DNA of 32,907 nucleotides, taken from assembly GCA_905198295.1 (NCBI GenBank), contig CAJKBW010000028.1:1-32907 (forward strand). The letters run 5' to 3'. Shown in pieces: positions 17,644 through 24,202 of this stretch (within the stretch, counting starts at the first letter, position 1; each line of letters opens with the position of its first letter). A program made the translations under genes and the position numbers. Under the pieces are notes generated by a model. That model had not been told where the DNA came from, ran no database searches, and worked only from the letters and a program-made list of their open reading frames with translations. Source of the DNA: an uncultured Oscillospiraceae bacterium. Its GTDB lineage: Bacteria; Bacillota; Clostridia; Oscillospirales; Acutalibacteraceae.

Positions 17644-19002
17644 TTAGTCTTCCGCCGTAATCGACGCCTTGATGCGCTCGGCGATCTCCACCGCGCATTT
17701 GTTGATCTCGTCAAAATCGCGGCCTTCCACCATCACCCGCAGCAGCGGCTCAGTGCCGGAAACCCGCACCAGCACCCGGCCGTCGCGGCCGAGGCTGTCG
17801 TTGGCGCCGCTGATGTAATCGGCCAGTGCCTTATCCTCGGCATAACGAGCTTTCTGCTGTGCATCCGCCCGCACATTGATGAGCACCTGCGGATAGCGCT
17901 CCATCACCGACGCCACGCGGGACAGCTTCTGTCCCTTTTCGCGGCACAGGGAAAGTAACTTCACGGCCGACAGCTGACCATCGCCGGTGGTGGCGTGATC
18001 GAGGAAAATGATGTGGCCGGACTGCTCTCCGCCGATCTTGTACCCGTGCTCGCGCATCTCCTCAAGTACATAGCGGTCGCCGACCTTGGCCGCGATCGGC
18101 TTAACCCCGTTAGCCTCGCAGCAGCGGAAGAAACCGAGATTGCTCATCACGGTAACCACCGCCGCGTCGCCATCGAGCTGACCTTCCGCCTTCATCTGGA
18201 CCGCCAGCGCCGCGATGATCTTGTCGCCATCGACCAGATTGCCCTCTTCATCCACGGCCAGGCAGCGGTCGGCGTCGCCGTCGAAGGCGATGCCGGCGAA
18301 ATAGTGCAGCTTTTTGACGAACTCCGCGAGCTGCTCGATATGGGTGGAGCCGCAGTTTTCGTTAATGTTGACGCCGTCCGGCTGATCGTTAAGGAAAACG
18401 CAGTCCGCCCCGAGCAGGGAGAATAGCCGCCGGGCGGTGGCGCTCGCCGAACCGTTCGCGCAGTCCACCGCGATCTTCATGCCGCGCAGGTTGACGTCGG
18501 TCACTGCAGCCACGTGGCGCACGTAGTCGTCCACCGCCTTATCGCAGCGGGAGATGCGGCCCACGTCCCCGCCGACCGGGGTGGGCGGCGTCTGCGCGCC
18601 GTCGAGCACGATCGCCTCGATTTCCTCCTCGAGCGCGTCGGACAGCTTATATCCCTCGCCGTTGAAAATCTTGATGCCGTTGTATTCACAGGGATTGTGG
18701 GAGGCAGAAATCATCACGCCGGCGTCCGCCTTATACAGGCTGACCAGATACGCCACCGCGGGGGTCGGCACCACGCCGAGCAGCTCGACGTCCGCTCCGA
18801 CCGAACAGAAACCGGCAGCCAGCGCAGCCTCCAGCATGTCGGAGGAAGCGCGGGTGTCCTTGCCGATCACCACCCGCGGGCGGCCGTGCTTGGTTTCGAT
18901 GAGCACCATCGCCGCCGCGCGGCCGATCGCCATCGCCTGCTCACAGGTCAATTCGGTGTTGGCCACGCCGCGCGCGCCGTCGGTTCCAAAAAGTCGTCCC
19001 AT
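17644..19002 (-). CDS. glmM: Phosphoglucosamine mutase
   Basis: A 452-residue enzyme that converts glucosamine-6-phosphate to glucosamine-1-phosphate, feeding UDP-GlcNAc and the cell wall. It starts MGRLFGTDGARG. The phosphorylated Ser is S101 in ISASHNPCEYNG, the metal loop is FDGDADRCL, the sugar-binding loop is GGEQSGHII, and the phosphate-binding loop is VRVSGTEPLLRVM. Length is exactly family-like. AGAGGTAA lies upstream of the ATG. It follows ruvB by 25 bp. Confidence 0.96.
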   Translation of the reverse strand: MGRLFGTDGARGVANTELTCEQAMAIGRAAAMVLIETKHGRPRVVIGKDTRASSDMLEAALAAGFCSVGADVELLGVVPTPAVAYLVSLYKADAGVMISASHNPCEYNGIKIFNGEGYKLSDALEEEIEAIVLDGAQTPPTPVGGDVGRISRCDKAVDDYVRHVAAVTDVNLRGMKIAVDCANGSASATARRLFSLLGADCVFLNDQPDGVNINENCGSTHIEQLAEFVKKLHYFAGIAFDGDADRCLAVDEEGNLVDGDKIIAALAVQMKAEGQLDGDAAVVTVMSNLGFFRCCEANGVKPIAAKVGDRYVLEEMREHGYKIGGEQSGHIIFLDHATTGDGQLSAVKLLSLCREKGQKLSRVASVMERYPQVLINVRADAQQKARYAEDKALADYISGANDSLGRDGRVLVRVSGTEPLLRVMVEGRDFDEINKCAVEIAERIKASITAED

Positions 19003-19027
19003 AATCTGTTACCTCTTTCGTCAAAAT

Positions 19028-20077
19028 TTAATCGGAGAAGGTCATCTGGACCGCTCCCGCACCGGGTGCACCGCCCGCATAAGGGATGCCCAGATGCTGA
19101 TAAGCCGCCGGCAGCACCACGCGTCCGCGCGGTGTGCGGCTGATGAAGCCGATCTGCATGAGATACGGCTCATAAACGTCCTCAATGGTTACCGCTTCTT
19201 CGCCGATAACCGCCGCCAAGGTGTCCAGCCCGACCGGGCCGCCGCCGTAATGCTTGATCATCGCCTGCAGCATCCGCCGATCCACCATGTCCAGCCCCAG
19301 CTCATCCACCTCCAGGCGATCGAGCGCCTTTGCGGCGGTTTCGGCGTTGATTTCGCCGTTGTTCATCACCTGCGCGAAATCCCGCACCCGTTTGAGCATG
19401 CGGTTGGCGATACGCGGCGTGCCGCGGCAGCGGGAGGCGATCTCCAGCGCGCCGTCATGATCGCACGGGATGCCGAGTATCCGCGCGCTGCGCGCGACGA
19501 TTTCGCCGAGCTCCTCCGGCGTGTACAGCTCCAGCCGGAAAATCACCCCGAACCGGTCGCGCAGCGGTGCGGAAAGCTGTCCCGCACGGGTGGTCGCACC
19601 GATGAGGGTGAAACGCGGCAGCGGCAGATGGATCGATGCCGCCCCCTGGCCCTTGCCGTTGATGATATCGATGGCGAAATCCTCCATCGCGGGATACAGG
19701 ATTTCCTCCACCGTGCGGGGCAGCCGGTGAATCTCGTCAATAAACAGCACGTCGCCCGGCTCGAGGTTGGTCAGCAGCGCCGCCAGATCTCCCGCACGTT
19801 CGAGCGCCGGGCCGGAGGTGATGCGGAAATTGACCCCCAGCTCCGCCGCGATGATCGCCGCGAGGGTGGTTTTGCCCAGACCGGGAGGGCCGTACAGCAG
19901 CACATGATCCAGCTCCTCGCCGCGCAGCTTAGCCGCGTCGATGAACACCGACAGGTTTTCCTTGACCTTCTGCTGTCCTATATATTCTTTGAGCTGCCGC
20001 GGGCGAAGAGGGTTGTCGCCGTCATCCTCCGGCAGCGCCTCCATCGACACCATGCGGTTTTCATAATCCATTTCCAT
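19028..20077 (-). CDS. ruvB: Holliday junction branch migration DNA helicase RuvB
   Basis: A 349-residue AAA+ motor that drives branch migration at Holliday junctions together with RuvA. Walker A is GPPGLGKTT (63-71), Walker B lies in [10 protein letters not shown], sensor I in [13 protein letters not shown], and the arginine finger in LRDRFG. A C-terminal winged helix ends in [28 protein letters not shown] lies upstream of the ATG. It is 147 bp downstream of ruvA; no gene is seen in that gap. Confidence 0.97.
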   Translation of the reverse strand: MEMDYENRMVSMEALPEDDGDNPLRPRQLKEYIGQQKVKENLSVFIDAAKLRGEELDHVLLYGPPGLGKTTLAAIIAAELGVNFRITSGPALERAGDLAALLTNLEPGDVLFIDEIHRLPRTVEEILYPAMEDFAIDIINGKGQGAASIHLPLPRFTLIGATTRAGQLSAPLRDRFGVIFRLELYTPEELGEIVARSARILGIPCDHDGALEIASRCRGTPRIANRMLKRVRDFAQVMNNGEINAETAAKALDRLEVDELGLDMVDRRMLQAMIKHYGGGPVGLDTLAAVIGEEAVTIEDVYEPYLMQIGFISRTPRGRVVLPAAYQHLGIPYAGGAPGAGAVQMTFSD

Positions 20078-20224
20078 GCTGGCATTCCTTCCCTTTGCCG
20101 GTGCCCGTCCCCTTACGGGCAGTTATTCTGCAGGCGGCCCATTTCTCCGGCAGCACAGCCGCCGTGTATTTTTCTCCCGCCGGCTCCTCTTGGGCACCTT
20201 CGGCATACCCGCCTGTCGCCTTCC

Positions 20225-20827
20225 TTACCTTTTTTTCGCCATCGCCTTGAGCGCCTCACGCACCAGCGTTTCCACCGGCAGACTGCTGTCCAACCGGCCG
20301 ACCGCCGCGCTTGCTTCGCCCGGCGTAAAGCCGAGCACCGCCAGCGCGTCCACCGCCTGCGCGGCATTGCCAGAGGCGGACACCGGTCCCGCTTCCGCCG
20401 GACTGAAGCCGGCGGAAGCCTGCAGCTTGCCGACCTTGTCCTTGAGTTCAAGAACGATGCGCTGCGCAAGCTTTGGCCCGACTCCCTGTGCACGAGTGAA
20501 CGTCTTGTAATCCCCCGCCGCCGCCGCCAGCGCCACCTTTTCCGGTGACAGCTCGGACAGCACCGCAACTGCCGCCTTCGGCCCGACGCCGGAAATCGAA
20601 GTCAACTGCTTAAAGCATTCCAGTTCGCCCTGATCGGCAAAGCCGAACAGCTCGATAGCGTCCTCCCGCACCGACATCATCGTATACAGGGAAGCTTCCT
20701 CCCCCACTTTCGGCAGCTGACGGGCGGTGTTCATCGTGATATAGCACCGGAAACCTACGCCTCCGCACTCCACCACCGCTATCCTCGGCTCCATATGAAT
20801 CAGCGTTCCGCGGACACTGTACAGCAT
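20225..20827 (-). CDS. ruvA: Holliday junction branch migration complex subunit RuvA
   Basis: A 200-residue DNA-binding subunit whose tetramer holds the four-way junction. Domain I is the OB fold (MLYSVRGTLIHMEPRIAVVE). Domain II has two helix-hairpin-helix motifs (LTSISGVGPKAAVAVL and RAQGVGPKLAQRIVLELKDK). Domain III, which contacts RuvB, is at the C-terminus (ALAVLGFTPGEASAAV). AAAGGAGGA lies upstream of the ATG. It follows ruvC by 116 bp. Confidence 0.96.
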   Translation of the reverse strand: MLYSVRGTLIHMEPRIAVVECGGVGFRCYITMNTARQLPKVGEEASLYTMMSVREDAIELFGFADQGELECFKQLTSISGVGPKAAVAVLSELSPEKVALAAAAGDYKTFTRAQGVGPKLAQRIVLELKDKVGKLQASAGFSPAEAGPVSASGNAAQAVDALAVLGFTPGEASAAVGRLDSSLPVETLVREALKAMAKKR

Positions 20828-20943
20828 GGCCGCATCCTCCTTTGTTCGGGCCGCAGCATACGGCGGGAAACCGCCTGACTAACGGCCGGCCTTATCCTTC
20901 TGTCTGCGGTGTCGGCCGTTCCGGCAGTTCTCCGCAGCAGCAC

Positions 20944-21450
20944 TTAAAACGTCCTCTGCACGATGCTGCGCTTGAGCGCGGTACCACCCATCTGCCCGTG
21001 ACAGATGGCAATCGCCAGCGCATCGGCGGTATCGTCCGGCTTGGGCACTTCCTTGAGGCGCAGCAGCCGGCGGGTCATTTCCATCACCTGGGGCTTTTCC
21101 GCCCGGCCATAGCCGGTAACCGCACTCTTGACTTGCAGCGGCGTGTATTCAAACAACGGTACGCCCGCCTTGCGGGCCGCCAGCAGGATCACGCCGCGCG
21201 CCTCCGCCACATCGATGACGGTCTTCTGGTTGTTTTTGAAATACAGCTTTTCCACCGCCAGTGCGTCGGGTTTATGTCGGGCGAGCAGCACCGTCAGCTC
21301 ATCGTAAATCTGCTCAAGCCGCAACGGAAAATCCTCATGCGCGCGGGTGAGCACCGCGCCGAAATCCAGCGGAGTAAACCGTGCGCGCTCGTAGCGCAGG
21401 CAGCCCCAGCCCACAATCGCATAGCCGGGGTCGATGCCGAAAATAATCAA
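20944..21450 (-). CDS. ruvC: Crossover junction endodeoxyribonuclease RuvC
   Basis: A 168-residue RNase H-fold resolvase that cuts Holliday junctions. Catalytic acidic residues are visible: D7 in FGIDPGYAIVGWG, the Glu in LAVEKLYFKNNQ, and the Asp residues of KPDDTADALAIA near the C-terminus. I start it at TTG 21450, which has GGGAGGAG about 10 nt upstream and gives the usual RuvC length. A TTG at 21483 has no binding site. The promoter at 21522-21550 makes it first in the long operon. Confidence 0.93.
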   Translation of the reverse strand: MIIFGIDPGYAIVGWGCLRYERARFTPLDFGAVLTRAHEDFPLRLEQIYDELTVLLARHKPDALAVEKLYFKNNQKTVIDVAEARGVILLAARKAGVPLFEYTPLQVKSAVTGYGRAEKPQVMEMTRRLLRLKEVPKPDDTADALAIAICHGQMGGTALKRSIVQRTF

Positions 21451-21521
21451 ACCGCGCCCGCTCCTCCCTGCCTGCGCACCCAAAACCGGGATAACCCAGC
21501 CCGACGGCAGTTTTACATTTG

Positions 21522-21550
21522 ATTATAGCATATTCTCCCGACATCAGCAA
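21522..21550 (-). promoter_or_regulatory. Sigma-A promoter of the ruvC-led operon
   Basis: On the minus strand TTGCTG (21550-21545) and a perfect TATAAT (21527-21522) are separated by 17 bp, about 70 bp ahead of the ruvC start. It is the only good promoter I see for the ten genes down to 12053. Confidence 0.75.
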
Positions 21551-21577
21551 TATTTTGTTTTGATCCTTTTTCGGCCA

Positions 21578-21604
21578 TAAAAAAGCCCGGGGAGATTCCC
21601 CGGG
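21578..21604 (-). terminator. Terminator after the small unknown gene
   Basis: CCCGGGG (21586-21592) and CCCCGGG (21598-21604) form a 7-bp perfect stem with a 5-nt loop, followed on the minus strand by CTTTTTTA. It ends the lipoprotein/87-codon unit and insulates the ruvC promoter just downstream. Confidence 0.85.
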
Positions 21605-21613
21605 TCAAAAAAT

Positions 21614-21877
21614 CTACCGATCCTTCACCGGTGAAGGACCGTCCGTCCAGTTTTTCTCGCTGTCCTCCATAAACTGCGTAATGCACGTCAAAAAATCGAG
21701 CTTGACCGGTGCAAACGCCTCGAACGCCTGGCAAAACGCCTCCATGCACTCCGGGGTCTTTTCCGCCATCAATGCATTCGCCAGCCGTTCAAAATCCGCC
21801 GGCTGCTGCGCCGCTTTAGGCAGATAAGCAAACTGCGATTTGTGGCAGGGGAACAGCACCCGGTTGTATTCGAGCAC
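21614..21877 (-). CDS. Small protein of unknown function, 5' end probably disrupted
   Basis: From GTG at 21877 the frame encodes 87 residues with no recognised family, containing a CHKSQFAYLPKAAQ segment and an acidic C-terminus. There is no ribosome binding site at this GTG. Upstream, the same frame stays open and looks coding (VCLPYLRERSVTETVFFAARY directly precedes it) back to about 21942. There GAGGAG and an ATG (21942-21940) lie one base out of frame. The ATG as it stands yields only an 11-codon peptide ending in TAA at 21907. One missing base just after the ATG would restore a ~109-residue protein. Whether this is a real mutation, a sequencing error or unusual initiation cannot be told here. 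Confidence 0.5.
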   Translation of the reverse strand: MLEYNRVLFPCHKSQFAYLPKAAQQPADFERLANALMAEKTPECMEAFCQAFEAFAPVKLDFLTCITQFMEDSEKNWTDGPSPVKDR

Positions 21878-21973
21878 ATATCGTGCGGCAAAAAATACTG
21901 TTTCGGTTACGCTGCGCTCGCGCAGATAAGGTAGGCAAACATATGGCTCCTCTTTTTCGTAAACAATGATTTG

Positions 21974-23104
21974 TCAGCCGGCCGGCTCCTCCTGCTTTTG
22001 CGACGGCGGCATGGCCGGTTCCGTCTGTGTATTGTCGGATGGCGACAGATTCTGCTCCTCGTCGGTTGCCAAGGTCGGTGTGGTCGGATTTGTCGTATCC
22101 TGCATACCCGCCGACAGGCTTGTCTCCTCCCCGGCCGGTTCGGCATCTTCCGCGCGTTCCAAACTCAGCGCATAGCCGCCCAGCTCCCGGAACAGACGGA
22201 AAAAGCGCTCACGGTTATAGCTGACCCTTCCCCGCAGCGGATCACAGACCGTCACGGTTGACTCGTCGTAACCGAGCAGCACCATGCAGTGCTCATTTCC
22301 CGGCCACGGAAAGTATTCATCCGTATACACGCCGCCGCGCTTGATATACCAGCCGGGCAGCGGCACAATCTCCTCCAGCCACATTGTGGACCAAACGCAC
22401 AGCGGATGTCCGCTGTCCACCACAGCCAGAATATCGCTTTCGGAGGCCCCTTCAAACACCCGAACCGCGTGGGGACCGCCGGCCTCATCAATGCACCTCT
22501 GTATTGTGTCCTTCAACCCTCCGGGGAAAATACCGTATCCACCCTCGGTAGCCGGATTTCCCAAAAACGCCTCGCTCGGATGCAGGGCATACTGACGCCC
22601 GTTATAATATTCCAAGGCTGTTTTGGGGATCGCCGCCGCCAGCCCGACCATACTGACCGGATATCCGTATGCCTTGAGCAGCATGGACGCCGCTGTCGTT
22701 TCACAGCCGCTAGGCAGCTCCGGATTCTGCAGCAGCACCTCCACATCCGCCGGGCTTTCGCCCGTCTGGCTCCACTTGCCGCGCACCGGCGACGTGGTCG
22801 GCGGCGATGAATCGGAAGTATCGTTCGGCTGCGTCGTCGTCTCCGCCTGATTCTCGGTCGTAGACGTTATCGTTGTCGTACTTTCGTCCGACGGGGCGGT
22901 GGACGGCTGCGTCGCCCCTGCTGTGTCTGCTGCATCAGACGTAGTCCTGGACTGTTCGTTCAAAAAAGTGGGGATTCTGCCCGCTTCGCCGCCGACCGTG
23001 TGGCAGCCGCCGAGCAGGACGGCCGCGGCAAGAATGGCCAGCCAGTCGCACAGCCGCATTTTTCTGCACCTGTGGGTATTTCGCTTACCTTTCCGCATTT
23101 TCAT
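21974..23104 (-). CDS. Lipoprotein with C39-like cysteine peptidase domain
   Basis: A 376-residue exported protein. A basic start and hydrophobic core lead to a lipobox LGGC with the lipidated Cys at residue 34. Residues ~40-108 are a Thr/Ser/Pro-rich linker. Residues ~118-325 form a C39_2-like papain-fold domain: Cys134 in LPSGCETTAASML, His272 in NEHCMVLLGYD, and Asp288 in VTVCDPLRG. The C-terminal ~50 residues are disordered and acidic. It would be a membrane-tethered thiol hydrolase on the cell surface; the substrate is unknown. It is not next to an ABC exporter or bacteriocin precursor, so a role in leader-peptide removal is unlikely (inference). AAGGGACAGGG precedes the ATG. Confidence 0.85.
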   Translation of the reverse strand: MKMRKGKRNTHRCRKMRLCDWLAILAAAVLLGGCHTVGGEAGRIPTFLNEQSRTTSDAADTAGATQPSTAPSDESTTTITSTTENQAETTTQPNDTSDSSPPTTSPVRGKWSQTGESPADVEVLLQNPELPSGCETTAASMLLKAYGYPVSMVGLAAAIPKTALEYYNGRQYALHPSEAFLGNPATEGGYGIFPGGLKDTIQRCIDEAGGPHAVRVFEGASESDILAVVDSGHPLCVWSTMWLEEIVPLPGWYIKRGGVYTDEYFPWPGNEHCMVLLGYDESTVTVCDPLRGRVSYNRERFFRLFRELGGYALSLERAEDAEPAGEETSLSAGMQDTTNPTTPTLATDEEQNLSPSDNTQTEPAMPPSQKQEEPAG

Positions 23105-23171
23105 AAGCCCTGTCCCTTAACTCTTACTTTTTTAGATCCTTGTTCCCGTCTGTAATCTCCCGTTGTATTTA

Positions 23172-23212
23172 GCTATTTTACCGGATTCGCCGGTGAAATT
23201 CATAGCTTTTTT
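23172..23212 (+). terminator. Hairpin with U-tract in the lipoprotein/phosphorylase gap
   Basis: GCTATTTTACCGG pairs with CCGGTGAAATTCATAGC (one 3-nt bulge), followed on the plus strand by TTTTTT (23207-23212). On the minus strand, where the flanking genes lie, the stem has no U-tract after it. It may be a weak terminator for the phosphorylase gene or may block antisense transcription. Confidence 0.35.
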
Positions 23213-23253
23213 CCCATTATTTCTCAAACCTTGTCCATTCCCAAAAAGTAACC

Positions 23254-24033
23254 TTATTTATCCCCGCGGATGAGCAGCCGCAGCGCTTCCACGGCAGTTT
23301 CGGCTGCCGATACCGCCCCTTCGGCAGCCCGCGGGTTCGGCATACCTGCCTTTTCACGCTCCTGATTCCAGACCGCCTCCAGTACGCAGCCCGCCCGGAA
23401 TCCCAGCGAGGCGCCCACAATATACAGTGCCGCCGACTCCATCTCGGAAGCGAGACAGCCGCCCCTGAGCCAAGCCTGCCAGCGGTCGAGCAGTGCATAG
23501 GAAACCGGGGAGGCCTCCGGGGAATGCTGGCCGTAAAAGGAATCTTTGCAGTGCACCACACCGGCATGCACCCGCCGGCCGGCCGCACGGGCGGCTCGCA
23601 CAAGTGCCGCGGCAACCTCCATATCGGCCACAGCCGGGAACTCGATCGGCAGATATTCCCGTGACGTGCCTTCTGCGCGTATCGCGGCGGTAGCGACGAC
23701 CACATCGCCGCCGACCACATCCAGCGCCATGCCGCCGCAGGTACCTACACGGATCATCGTGCGCACACCGCAGCGGTACAGTTCCTCCGCACAAATCGCT
23801 GTGGACGGCCCGCCGATCCCGTGGGAGATCACCAGTACCCGTTCGCCCTCGAGGCGCCCGGCAAAGCTGCGGTACTCACGGCTGCAGGCAAGAAAAACCG
23901 GCTCATCGAGCCGCTGCGCGATGCTTTCCACCCGTCCGGGATCACCGGTCAGCAATGCATACGGCGCCCCCTGATCAGGTGCCAGCCCAATATGATACAT
24001 TTTTTCCGCATTGAAGTCCATCTGCCGCATCAT
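23254..24033 (-). CDS. Nucleoside phosphorylase, uridine-phosphorylase-like
   Basis: A 259-residue enzyme of the PNP/UDP family, cleaving nucleosides with phosphate to free base and ribose-1-phosphate. Family segments are LLTGDPGRVE (phosphate-binding), SHGIGGPSTAI, IRVGTCGGM and the nucleoside-binding ASEMESAALY. The overall pattern is closest to uridine phosphorylase, but substrate choice cannot be read with certainty. Tandem ATGs at 24033 and 24030 follow GAGGGAG; the second has better spacing. It is divergent from the Ca2+-ATPase and is probably monocistronic. Confidence 0.88.
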   Translation of the reverse strand: MMRQMDFNAEKMYHIGLAPDQGAPYALLTGDPGRVESIAQRLDEPVFLACSREYRSFAGRLEGERVLVISHGIGGPSTAICAEELYRCGVRTMIRVGTCGGMALDVVGGDVVVATAAIRAEGTSREYLPIEFPAVADMEVAAALVRAARAAGRRVHAGVVHCKDSFYGQHSPEASPVSYALLDRWQAWLRGGCLASEMESAALYIVGASLGFRAGCVLEAVWNQEREKAGMPNPRAAEGAVSAAETAVEALRLLIRGDK

Positions 24034-24059
24034 CTCCCTCTTCTGTTTGCCTTTTTCTT

Positions 24060-24068
24060 ATTATACCA
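24060..24068 (-). promoter_or_regulatory. Extended -10 promoter for the nucleoside phosphorylase
   Basis: TGGTATAAT on the minus strand is a perfect extended -10 element about 27 bp upstream of the ATG. There is no good -35 box at 17-18 bp, which is usual for extended -10 promoters. Confidence 0.55.
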
Positions 24069-24119
24069 TACTTTTTTCGCGTATAGATATATATCGTGTG
24101 AATTTCTCACTAACTTTTT

Positions 24120-24148
24120 TTGCTTTTCCTGTCCGGCTTTGCTATACT
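24120..24148 (+). promoter_or_regulatory. Sigma-A promoter of the P-type ATPase gene
   Basis: TTGCTT (24120-24125) and TATACT (24143-24148) are separated by 17 bp, with a leader of about 50 nt before the ATG at 24203. Confidence 0.6.
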
Positions 24149-24202
24149 AATAAAAAGATAGGTAAAAAACATTCTTAACTTTGCAGAAAGAAGGCATAGG
24201 CA

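Noticed and set aside
20078..20224. Possible gene between ruvA and ruvB
   Set aside because: The 147-bp gap has only shadow frames and a small GCCCGT/ACGGGC hairpin without a U-tract.
18554..20548. 664-codon plus-strand frame across glmM, ruvB and ruvA
   Set aside because: It crosses three certain genes on the other strand and has shadow-like composition.
21974..21976. UGA readthrough or selenocysteine joining the lipoprotein and the downstream in-frame 87-codon gene
   Set aside because: The lipoprotein domain is complete well before this stop, a separate ribosome binding site lies between the two, and no SECIS-like stem follows. Sharing a frame is a one-in-three chance.
21907..22146. 79-codon minus-strand frame overlapping the end of the lipoprotein gene
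   Set aside because: Arg/Pro-rich shadow in another frame. Only its last 11 codons follow a real ribosome binding site, discussed under the 87-codon gene.
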